From DAIUFH01 sp036844705 (GTDB lineage: Bacteria; Bacillota; Clostridia; Tissierellales; Tissierellaceae): DNA of 14,312 nucleotides. The translations under genes and the position numbers were made by a program. The notes below the pieces were generated by a model. That model did not search any database and had not been told where the DNA came from. It saw only the letters and a list, made by a program, of their open reading frames with translations. Below are positions 5,986 to 12,987 of the stretch, piece by piece. Each line of letters opens with the position of its first letter. Positions within the stretch are counted from its first letter, which is position 1. The stretch lies in NCBI GenBank assembly GCA_036844705.1, contig DAIUFH010000057.1, positions 1 to 14,312 on the forward strand, given 5' to 3'.

Positions 5986-6741
5986 ATGGAAATAGTAAAG
6001 ATATTTGGGGTAAATATACATAATATAAGTTTTGAGGAAACTATTGAACTGATAAAGGAATATTTAGAGGGTAATACACTAAAAACAATATATACTCCAA
6101 ATACTGAAATAGTAATGACTGCTAAAGAGGATAATGATTTAAAAGACTTGCTAAACGATGGGGATTTAATAATTCCTGATGGAATTGGTCTTATTTATGG
6201 TTCTAAAATTAGACATAAACCCTTAAAGGAAAGGGTAACTGGATATGACATTTCAATAAAAATGTTAGAAATCGCAAATGAGAATAACTATAGTATATAT
6301 CTCTTGGGGGGCAAAGATGGAGTTGCAGAAGATGCTGTCCGCAGAATACAAAGTGATTATCCAAATGTACGAATAGCAGGCTTTCACCATGGTTATTTTA
6401 AGGGCAGTCACTTAGGTCTATCTAATGAGCCTGATGAGGAAAAGATAATAGAATGTATAAACAAATCTGCTCCCGATATTATCTTTGTAGGATTAGGTTT
6501 TCCAAAACAAGAACTTTGGATAGATGCAAATAAAAACAAACTAAAAGGAAAAGTTATTATAGGTAATGGCGGAGTGATGGATATTCTGGCAGGCAATTCA
6601 AAAAGGGCACCAGAAATATTTATTAAATTGGGATTGGAGTGGTTTTATAGACTAATAAAAGACCCTTCCAGAATAAAAAGGCAAATGGCATTGCCTAAAT
6701 TTATGATTCAAGTTATATTAAATAAGAATGCTATATGTTAG
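5986..6741 (+). CDS. tagA: TagA/WecG-family (GT26) N-acetylmannosaminyltransferase
   Basis: Enzymes of this family add ManNAc or a related sugar to GlcNAc-PP-undecaprenol, an early committed step in wall teichoic acid or secondary polymer synthesis at the inner membrane face. The 251-residue protein has the key residues expected from Thermoanaerobacter TagA: T37 in YTPNTE and the catalytic Asp D65 in IIPDGIGL. It also has RVTGYD (83-88), LLGG (106-109), VGLGFPKQE (168-176) and GNGGVMD (193-199). The C-terminal tail WFYRLIKDPSRIKRQ (219-233) is the membrane-targeting part. The gene starts 8 bp after csaB with AGGTG overlapping the csaB stop region. Pairing of tagA with csaB is familiar in SLH-bearing Firmicutes and supports secondary cell-wall polymer rather than classical teichoic acid. 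Confidence 0.92.
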   Translation: MEIVKIFGVNIHNISFEETIELIKEYLEGNTLKTIYTPNTEIVMTAKEDNDLKDLLNDGDLIIPDGIGLIYGSKIRHKPLKERVTGYDISIKMLEIANENNYSIYLLGGKDGVAEDAVRRIQSDYPNVRIAGFHHGYFKGSHLGLSNEPDEEKIIECINKSAPDIIFVGLGFPKQELWIDANKNKLKGKVIIGNGGVMDILAGNSKRAPEIFIKLGLEWFYRLIKDPSRIKRQMALPKFMIQVILNKNAIC

Positions 6742-6766
6742 TTAAAGTTTTGAGGAGGTAATTTTT

Positions 6767-8740
6767 ATGAATATTGATCAGTTAACAATTGACACCATAA
6801 GAGTATTGAGTGCTGAGGCAGTAGAAAGGGCAAAATCAGGACACCCGGGACTACCTTTAGGCGCAGCACCAATGGCATATACACTTTGGTCAAAGATAAT
6901 GAAACATAATCCCAAAGATCCAGAATGGATAAATAGGGACAGATTTATATTGTCTGCAGGCCATGGTTCTGCCTTATTATATTCTTTATTACATTTATTT
7001 GAATATGGTCTCACTATTGAAGATTTAAAGAATTTTAGACAATTAAACAGCAAGACCCCGGGGCATCCAGAATATGGGCATACCACAGGAGTAGAGGCTA
7101 CAACAGGACCATTGGGTCAAGGAATATCAACAGCTGTCGGAATGGCAATGGCAGAAGCTCATCTTGCAGCAAAGTTTAATAAGGATGATTTCAACATTAT
7201 AGATCATTATACCTATGTATTGTCCGGTGATGGTTGCTTAATGGAGGGCATCAGCAATGAGGCTGCTTCACTTGCAGGTACATTAAAGCTTGGGAAATTA
7301 ATAGTATTATATGACTCTAATTCAATATCAATAGAAGGTTCAACTGACTTAGCCTTTACCGAAAATGTTAGAAAGAGATTTGAAGCATTAGGTTGGGAAA
7401 CATTGTATGTAGAAGATGGAAATGATATAGAAAAGATTGAAGAAGCAATAAAATTAGCGAAGGAAAATAAAGCTCAGCCTTCATTAATAGAAATAAGAAC
7501 TGAAATAGGATATGGTACAGCTAAACAAGGAAAGGCATCTGCTCACGGAGAACCATTAGGCGCCGACAATATTGTCGCTATGAAAAAGTTGTTAAAATGG
7601 GCTGGAGAAGATGAATTTTATGTACCTGAGGAAGTAAGAGAAAATATGAATTCTATTGTTAAATCAGGTGTGGCAGAGGAAAAATCATGGGAAGAAAACT
7701 TCAATGCATATAAAGAGAAATACCCTAAGCTAGCTAAGGAATTAGAAAGCTGGCTAAAACTTGAGCTACCTATGGATTATCTTGATTCAGACGAATTTTG
7801 GTCATTTGAAAAACCAATGTCTACAAGAGAAGCATCAGGTGTATTAATAAACAGAATTGCAGATAAGGTTCCGAATTTTATTGGAGGTTCTGCCGACTTG
7901 GCTCCATCCAATAAAACCAATATGAAGAATAGAGAAACATTCTCACCTGAAAATTATGCTGGCTCAAATATACACTTTGGTGTTAGAGAGCATGGTATGG
8001 CTGCTGCACTTAACGGTATGGCATTGCATGGAGGTTTGAGACCATATGGTGGTACCTTCTTCATATTTTCTGACTATATGAAGCCATCCATGAGACTATC
8101 ATCATTGATGAATCTACCTGTAACCTATGTATTAACACATGATAGTATAGGTGTTGGAGAAGACGGACCTACTCATCAGCCAATAGAACAGCTTGCAGTA
8201 TTTAGAGCACAACCTAATTTTATTACCTATAGACCAGCAGATAATATAGAGACAGCGGCTGGCTGGTATTTAGCTTTAAATAGAAAAGATACGCCTGTAG
8301 GCTTAATTTTATCAAGACAGGGATTACCTAATATAGAAGGTACAAGTAAAGATGCCCTAAAAGGTGGATATATAGTTAAGAATGAAAAAGATAAATTAGA
8401 TTTAATACTAATAGGAACTGGTTCTGAATTACAATTAGCATATGAAGCAGCCCAAATACTTGAAGAAAAGGATATTGGAGTTAGAGTTGTAAGTATGCCT
8501 TCAATGGAATTATTTGAAGAGCAGAGTGAAGAATATAAAAACAGCATATTGCCTAAGAACATAACAAAGAGAGTAGCTGTAGAAGCTGCAATCTCCTTTG
8601 GATGGCATAAATATGTAGGTTTAGAAGGTAAGGTAATTTCAATTGATTCCTTCGGAGCAAGTGCACCGGCAAAACAATTATTTGAAAAATTTAATATAAC
8701 AGTAGATAATGTAGTAAATACTGCATTAGAATTATTTTAG
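6767..8740 (+). CDS. tkt: transketolase (full length)
   Basis: This thiamine-diphosphate enzyme of the non-oxidative pentose phosphate pathway moves two-carbon ketol units between sugar phosphates in the cytoplasm. The single 657-residue chain contains the pyrophosphate, pyrimidine and C-terminal domains. Conserved residues are visible: H26 in SGHPG, H66 in SAGHGS, H100 in PGHPE, the GDG...N ThDP motif at 154-156 and N185, H260, the catalytic Glu E408 in REHG, and H470 in GPTHQP. Many Clostridia have split N- and C-terminal transketolase genes, so the intact form is notable. AGGAGG at 6753-6758 with 8-nt spacing supports the start. It lies 25 bp after tagA with no terminator seen, so it may be in the wall-polymer operon. 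Whether it feeds polymer sugar supply or is a passenger cannot be told. Confidence 0.96.
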   Translation: MNIDQLTIDTIRVLSAEAVERAKSGHPGLPLGAAPMAYTLWSKIMKHNPKDPEWINRDRFILSAGHGSALLYSLLHLFEYGLTIEDLKNFRQLNSKTPGHPEYGHTTGVEATTGPLGQGISTAVGMAMAEAHLAAKFNKDDFNIIDHYTYVLSGDGCLMEGISNEAASLAGTLKLGKLIVLYDSNSISIEGSTDLAFTENVRKRFEALGWETLYVEDGNDIEKIEEAIKLAKENKAQPSLIEIRTEIGYGTAKQGKASAHGEPLGADNIVAMKKLLKWAGEDEFYVPEEVRENMNSIVKSGVAEEKSWEENFNAYKEKYPKLAKELESWLKLELPMDYLDSDEFWSFEKPMSTREASGVLINRIADKVPNFIGGSADLAPSNKTNMKNRETFSPENYAGSNIHFGVREHGMAAALNGMALHGGLRPYGGTFFIFSDYMKPSMRLSSLMNLPVTYVLTHDSIGVGEDGPTHQPIEQLAVFRAQPNFITYRPADNIETAAGWYLALNRKDTPVGLILSRQGLPNIEGTSKDALKGGYIVKNEKDKLDLILIGTGSELQLAYEAAQILEEKDIGVRVVSMPSMELFEEQSEEYKNSILPKNITKRVAVEAAISFGWHKYVGLEGKVISIDSFGASAPAKQLFEKFNITVDNVVNTALELF

Positions 8741-8860
8741 AGAGACTTAAAAGTACAACATAAGCCATTTCTACTGGAGCTTGGAATAACAAAAAACAGC
8801 TTAGCATATATTCCTTTGGACATGAATAAAATTAAACAAAGCATGATAGGGGGGATATAT

Positions 8861-9298
8861 GTGAAGAAATATTTGATATTTGGGGCTGCACTTATAATTA
8901 TACTAGGGGCTCTTATAGTTCCAAAGATACTAAAGAGTAACGATGGAAACGTCGGCTTCAAGGCAGTAGAGATGGAAGATTTACCTATAGAAATCCAGGA
9001 AGCTTTGCCAAAATACATTATGGAAGAAAGGGCATTGACATGTAAATTTCAGGATGATATCTATGTTATAGTTACAAGAGGAGAGAAAAAATCCAAGGGA
9101 TATTTCGTAGACATTGATTCTATACAGATGGAATCATATGGAGAAGATAAATATGACTTAGTTGTAAATGCTAAATTCATCGATCCTAATCCAAATGAAA
9201 TTGTATCCCAGGAATATGATTATCCAATAATTATAGTAAAGACAAATCTTAAGACAATGCCAGAGGCAGTACATCTTGATGTTGAGTATGTAGAATAA
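8861..9298 (+). CDS. membrane-anchored PrcB-like protein
   Basis: This 145-residue protein has one N-terminal hydrophobic segment (about 4-22), an uncleaved anchor or signal, followed by an extracytoplasmic domain. Residues about 64-127 resemble the PrcB C-terminal domain: a YVIVTRGEKKSKGYFVDIDSI strand pair, then VVNAKFIDPNPNEIV and YDYPIIIVKT. PrcB was named from the Treponema dentilisin protease complex, but in Firmicutes such proteins mostly have no known role. The start is GTG 8861, with AGGGGGG at 8848-8854 and 6-nt spacing; an earlier in-frame codon at 8816 has no site. It lies 120 bp after tkt without a clear terminator and is followed at once by one, so it probably ends that operon. 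The family call rests on motif memory only. Confidence 0.65.
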   Translation: MKKYLIFGAALIIILGALIVPKILKSNDGNVGFKAVEMEDLPIEIQEALPKYIMEERALTCKFQDDIYVIVTRGEKKSKGYFVDIDSIQMESYGEDKYDLVVNAKFIDPNPNEIVSQEYDYPIIIVKTNLKTMPEAVHLDVEYVE

Positions 9299-9326
9299 AG
9301 GAAGCCAGATTATAGGCTTCTTTTTT
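9299..9326 (+). terminator. intrinsic terminator after the PrcB-like gene
   Basis: A GAAGCC (9301-9306)/GGCTTC (9315-9320) stem with an 8-nt loop is followed by six T (9321-9326). The stem can extend with A-U pairs from the preceding As. It begins directly at the stop codon and separates the csaB-side genes from the next operon. Confidence 0.9.
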
Positions 9327-9350
9327 AGTGTTTTAAATCTTTCCCATAAA

Positions 9351-9359
9351 TGTTATAAT
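9351..9359 (+). promoter_or_regulatory. extended -10 promoter for the second glycosyltransferase operon
   Basis: TGTTATAAT (TG at 9351-9352, TATAAT at 9354-9359) is a perfect extended -10 element. The -35 position (about 9331-9336, TTTTAA) is weak, as is common for extended -10 promoters. The start site would be near 9366, giving a leader of about 20 nt. Its place between a terminator and a well-spaced ribosome binding site supports it. Confidence 0.65.
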
Positions 9360-9385
9360 ACACAATATAGTTAGGTGGTGGTATA

Positions 9386-10492
9386 ATGAAAAAAGTCTTA
9401 CATCTGTTAAATTATTTGGGAAATGGTGGAACGGAGACCTATATATATTCCTTAGCTAAGAAATTGCACAATAAAACTTGCAAGTTTTATTTAGCTTATT
9501 CAGAGGATGGTATCGGTAGAAAGATGTTTGAAGACATGGATATTGAGTTAATACATCTTGATATGAAAGGACCTTTTGATATAAATGCTGCTAAGAAGCT
9601 TAAAAGAATCTGTAAGGAGCTTTCTATAGATGTAGTACATACACATTTTTTACGTGAAAATTATATTTCTATTATTAGTAAATTATTGGGGAATAGGCCT
9701 AAGCTTATAAATACTAGACATATGCTATTAGAAAACTCAAAAGGGGTAATACTTACAAATAAATTATTAACTCGATTTGATGATGCAATAATAGCCGTTA
9801 GCTCCAGTGTGAAAAATCAATTATTAGAAGAAGGAATACCTGAAAAAAGAATAGAGCTTGTATATAATGGAATAGATATTTCTGAATGGGAAAGTCCTTT
9901 TGAGCTAACATTTAGAAAAGAATACAATATGCCTGAAGATATGTTAATAATAACTTCTGTATCTCGATTTACTGAGGAAAAGGGACATGAGTTTTTATTG
10001 GACTCTATTGACTTATTTAAGACGTATACAGAAAACAATAAAATAGGTGAAAAGAAGTTTAAATTTGTACTTGTAGGTGATGGAGTTCTATTGGAGTCCA
10101 TGAGAAAAAAGTCTTATGAGTTGGGAATTAATGATGATGTTATCTTCACTGGTTTTAGAAGGGATATCAAAAATATATTGAAGTCATCAGATATATTTGT
10201 TTCGCACTCTAAAAGTGAAGCATTTGGAATATCTATTTTAGAGGCAATAGCGGCAAAGTTGCCTGTCATAACAACGGATAGTGGTGGAACAATTGAGATT
10301 ATAAACCATACATATGATGATGGAATACTAATTGATTATGGAGATAAAGAAGCTTTAGCTAGAAGTATTATTAATTTAATAAATGAAGAAGAATTGAGAA
10401 ATAGCTATAGCTCTAAAGCTTTAGAGCTTGTAAAACAAAAATTTGACCTTGATAAAATAGCTCAAAGCACGTATAATCTTTATTTGGATTAG
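9386..10492 (+). CDS. second GT4-family glycosyltransferase
   Basis: This 368-residue GT-B glycosyltransferase transfers a sugar from an NDP donor to a lipid-linked glycan on the cytosolic side. Motifs are LGNGGTETYIYSL (11-23), VVHTHFLREN (83-92), NTRHMLLE (109-116), VYNGID (159-164), SVSRFTEEKGHEF (191-203), LVGDG (229-233), FTGFRRD (254-260) and the EX7E pair E278/E286 in SEAFGISILEA, then TDSGGTIEI. It shares the fold and motif order of the GT4 protein at 3433-4569 but differs in sequence, so it probably makes another linkage. The start has AGGTGG at 9373-9378 with 7-nt spacing. It is the first gene of an operon with two DUF4330 genes and a ligase-like gene. Confidence 0.9.
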   Translation: MKKVLHLLNYLGNGGTETYIYSLAKKLHNKTCKFYLAYSEDGIGRKMFEDMDIELIHLDMKGPFDINAAKKLKRICKELSIDVVHTHFLRENYISIISKLLGNRPKLINTRHMLLENSKGVILTNKLLTRFDDAIIAVSSSVKNQLLEEGIPEKRIELVYNGIDISEWESPFELTFRKEYNMPEDMLIITSVSRFTEEKGHEFLLDSIDLFKTYTENNKIGEKKFKFVLVGDGVLLESMRKKSYELGINDDVIFTGFRRDIKNILKSSDIFVSHSKSEAFGISILEAIAAKLPVITTDSGGTIEIINHTYDDGILIDYGDKEALARSIINLINEEELRNSYSSKALELVKQKFDLDKIAQSTYNLYLD

Positions 10493-10521
10493 TTTAGAGT
10501 CAAAGCAAAGGAAGGGATAAA

Positions 10522-11010
10522 ATGATAGATAAGAATGGCAAGCTTTTTGGCAAGATAAGTATAGTTGATATTTTAATAATATTTGCAGTAATTATAGCAG
10601 GATTGTTTCTTGTTAATAGACTTGGACTCTTTTCACAAAAAGGGGCAGTTACAAATACTGGAGATAAACTTAGTGTTACATTCTATCAAGAAGAGGTCAA
10701 TAGCTTTACAGCAAACAATGTAAAGATAGATGATCCTACTACTGAAACATTGCTAAACATGAGCTTTGGTAAAGTAGTTGATGTAGAGGTAGGGCCATCA
10801 GTTTCCTGGGGAGAGGACGCGAAAGGAAACCAGGTTAAATCTACAAAGGAAGGTTGGTCCTCAATTTATATAACTATGGAGACAAATGGAAAATTAGGGC
10901 CTAATGGAATTACCATTGGGGGTTCTAAGTATTATATAGGACAGTTCGTTACCTTGAGAGTCGGAGATTCTATATTTTATGGTAGAATATCCAATGCAGA
11001 AAAGCTTTAG
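10522..11010 (+). CDS. DUF4330 membrane protein, copy 1
   Basis: This 162-residue protein has a short cytoplasmic start (MIDKNGKLFGKISIVDI) typical of DUF4330. One transmembrane helix spans about 14-34, and a probably extracytoplasmic beta-rich domain covers 48-162. Notable segments are FGKVVDVEVGPSVSW, EGWSSIYITME and YIGQFVTLRVGDSIFYGRI. The function is unknown. DUF4330 genes are, to my knowledge, often found near surface-glycan genes, which fits here. AGGAAGGG at 10509-10516 precedes the ATG by 5 nt, and the gene lies 29 bp after the glycosyltransferase. It is clearly paralogous to the next gene. Confidence 0.8.
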   Translation: MIDKNGKLFGKISIVDILIIFAVIIAGLFLVNRLGLFSQKGAVTNTGDKLSVTFYQEEVNSFTANNVKIDDPTTETLLNMSFGKVVDVEVGPSVSWGEDAKGNQVKSTKEGWSSIYITMETNGKLGPNGITIGGSKYYIGQFVTLRVGDSIFYGRISNAEKL

Positions 11011-11020
11011 GAGGAAGAAT

Positions 11021-11497
11021 ATGTTTAAGAAAAAAATAACTTGGATAGATATAACAATAATTCTTGTAGTTCTTGTTAGTATTTTAGGAATGGGGAGCAA
11101 GTTTTCAACTGCAAAGGTAGCAGCTCCAATGGATAATTCCTCACAGGAAATCTATATTTCTTTTTATATTGAAGAAACTCCGGACTATGTAATTGATGGC
11201 ATCTCAATAGGATCACCTGTTACCGAATCAGTACAAAATGCAAATTTTGGAGAAGTAGTTGAGATAACACCTGGTTCATCTGTTTATTGGGAACCAGATG
11301 ATGCTGGACAGCTTGTAGGCTCAAGTAGAGAAGGTTATTCCTCACTATATTTAACTATGAAAGCTAAGGGAGTTATAAGTGGTAGTGGTATATCAATAGA
11401 CAAATCGGTATATTATGTAGGTCAGACCGTAACAATATATGCAGGAAATTCTGTTCTTAAGGATGGCAGGATATCAGAAGCAGTACCAGTTAAGTAG
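11021..11497 (+). CDS. DUF4330 membrane protein, copy 2
   Basis: This 158-residue paralogue of the preceding gene has one transmembrane helix at about 8-25 (IDITIILVVLVSILGMG) and an outside domain. It aligns with copy 1 almost throughout: SFYIEETPD with TFYQEEVNS, FGEVVEITPGSSVYW with FGKVVDVEVGPSVSW, EGYSSLYLTMK with EGWSSIYITME, and YYVGQTVTIYAGNSV with YYIGQFVTLRVGDSI. It lacks the KNGKLFGK-type start of copy 1. The ATG at 11021 is chosen because AGGAGG at 11009-11014 lies 6 nt before it; a longer frame open from 10979 overlaps copy 1 and has no ribosome site. The gap to copy 1 is 10 bp. Confidence 0.8.
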   Translation: MFKKKITWIDITIILVVLVSILGMGSKFSTAKVAAPMDNSSQEIYISFYIEETPDYVIDGISIGSPVTESVQNANFGEVVEITPGSSVYWEPDDAGQLVGSSREGYSSLYLTMKAKGVISGSGISIDKSVYYVGQTVTIYAGNSVLKDGRISEAVPVK

Positions 11498-11512
11498 CAA
11501 AGGATGATTATG

Positions 11513-12934
11513 ATGAAAAAAACTTTGGAAGCAGTATTTAATAATAGCAGGATTATTTCATCCTTTAAAGGTCCTGATCATTTAAATGAACTCTGGACAA
11601 AGAGCTTCATATATAGAATTTTAGATGCTTTTATAAATACACCTATCAATTGGTTGAGCAAGGGGTATTTTAAATATGAAAGTACCTTTAAGAGCAGCTT
11701 TCTTATGAAATTATTAAAATTGATAACTAATAATTTAAATATAATATTAGGACTTTTCCTAATCGTTAATATTATTATTCCTGACCATAAATGGTACAAT
11801 GCCTATGGAGTGATTCTTTCATTAATGCTTTTTGTATTATTTATATTTAAAGTTATAATGTCTAATGGGGATAAAGTTGATTTAAAAGATATTGATTTTT
11901 CTTTAATTATATTTTTTATAAGTATATTTATAGCAGCAGTAACGTCCTTATTTCCCAGAGATAGTATAAATTATTTAGCATATTACTTTATAACATTTTT
12001 AACGATTATTGTAATTGTTAGCAGCATAAACTCATATGATGATTTGTATAAGATGATAAAGCTTTTATTGATTGGAGTTTTTTTAACCGCATTATATGGC
12101 GCTTATCAGTGGTTGGTTGTAGGGATTCAGGTAAATCCTTCTCTAACCGATTTAACAATAAATCAGGGAATGGGTGGAAGAGTCTATTCTACCATGGGAA
12201 ACCCAAATGTATATGGAGAACTATTGGTACTTACAATACCATTTTTTGGGACTATAATTTTTAATGAGAAATCATTAATCAAGAAAGCCTTCTGGCTAAT
12301 ATTGTTAATGCCTATAATGGTAATATTGCTTAAAACAGGCTCTAGATCAGCCTGGGTTGCATTTGCTGTGGCAATGTTTATATTTGTGTTTTTTTGGAAC
12401 AGGAAACTCGTACCTTTTCTTATACTTTTAGGTGTATTAGCTATACCATTTTTACCTAATGCAATATTTAAGAGGATAATGACAATTTTTAATTCAAATG
12501 ATACATCGCTTAAATATAGACAAATGATTCTTGGACCGGCTTTTGCTATGTTAAAAGATTATTGGCTTACAGGAGTAGGATTGGGTAATCGTGTATTTGC
12601 AACTATTTATCAGAGATATAAATCTTTTGGGCTTACTACTGTAGCTCATACACACAACCTATATGTACAACTATGGTTGGAAGCAGGTATAGCAGCTGTA
12701 GCTTCATTAATTGTTTTGGTATTTAGATTATTAAGAGAGGCATTTAGAGCAGTAAGAGAAAAGAAAAACCCGAAGATAAACAATATATTGATTGCTTCAC
12801 TATCAGGGGTTTTAGGACTTTGTGTAATGGGCATGGCAGATCATATCTGGTTCTATAATCGTATTTTATTTATGTTTTGGATAAATATTGCAATTGTATT
12901 AGCATCTCTTAAATTAATAAGAAATCAAAATTAA
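11513..12934 (+). CDS. O-antigen ligase / Wzy-like polymerase family protein
   Basis: This polytopic membrane protein of 473 residues has roughly 11-12 hydrophobic segments and belongs to the Wzy_C (O-antigen ligase/polymerase) family. Such enzymes polymerise or transfer undecaprenyl-linked glycans outside the membrane. Visible signs are GRVYSTMGNPNVYGE (222-236), the TGSRSAW segment (275-281), TGVGLGNRVF, and the conserved AHTHNLYVQLWLEAG (378-392), whose His residues are typical of the catalytic loop. An unusual soluble stretch of about 70 residues precedes the first helix. In a Gram-positive context it is more likely a polymerase or wall-glycan transferase than a lipopolysaccharide ligase. 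AGGA at 11501-11504 fits the ATG at 11510 or 11513; 11513 is taken for spacing. The gap to DUF4330 copy 2 is 15 bp and a terminator follows. Confidence 0.85.
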   Translation: MKKTLEAVFNNSRIISSFKGPDHLNELWTKSFIYRILDAFINTPINWLSKGYFKYESTFKSSFLMKLLKLITNNLNIILGLFLIVNIIIPDHKWYNAYGVILSLMLFVLFIFKVIMSNGDKVDLKDIDFSLIIFFISIFIAAVTSLFPRDSINYLAYYFITFLTIIVIVSSINSYDDLYKMIKLLLIGVFLTALYGAYQWLVVGIQVNPSLTDLTINQGMGGRVYSTMGNPNVYGELLVLTIPFFGTIIFNEKSLIKKAFWLILLMPIMVILLKTGSRSAWVAFAVAMFIFVFFWNRKLVPFLILLGVLAIPFLPNAIFKRIMTIFNSNDTSLKYRQMILGPAFAMLKDYWLTGVGLGNRVFATIYQRYKSFGLTTVAHTHNLYVQLWLEAGIAAVASLIVLVFRLLREAFRAVREKKNPKINNILIASLSGVLGLCVMGMADHIWFYNRILFMFWINIAIVLASLKLIRNQN

Positions 12935-12935
12935 T

Positions 12936-12965
12936 GGAAGTCAACTAGACTTCCTGTATTGTTTT
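12936..12965 (+). terminator. hairpin terminator after the ligase-like gene
   Basis: A perfect 7-bp stem, GGAAGTC (12936-12942)/GACTTCC (12948-12954), has a 5-nt loop and is followed by a broken T-rich tract (TGTATTGTTTT). It starts 2 nt after the stop codon. The imperfect T-tract suggests partial read-through into the transporter gene is possible. Confidence 0.75.
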
Positions 12966-12970
12966 ATAAT
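12965..12970 (+). promoter_or_regulatory. candidate -10 box for the MATE gene
   Basis: TATAAT directly abuts the terminator T-tract. No good -35 box is present, as the terminator stem fills the region. A start near 12977 would overlap the AAAGGA ribosome site, leaving almost no leader, so this box is doubtful. Confidence 0.25.
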
Positions 12971-12987
12971 GAAAGGATTTGAAGTAA

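Noticed and set aside
8781..8812. Possible promoter TTGGAA ... TATATT before the PrcB-like gene
   Set aside because: Spacing is 20 bp for the best -10 candidate, too long to support a call in AT-rich DNA.
10979..11020. Longer N-terminus for DUF4330 copy 2
   Set aside because: It would overlap copy 1 by 32 bp, lacks a ribosome site, and the added residues spoil alignment with copy 1; AGGAGG favours ATG 11021.
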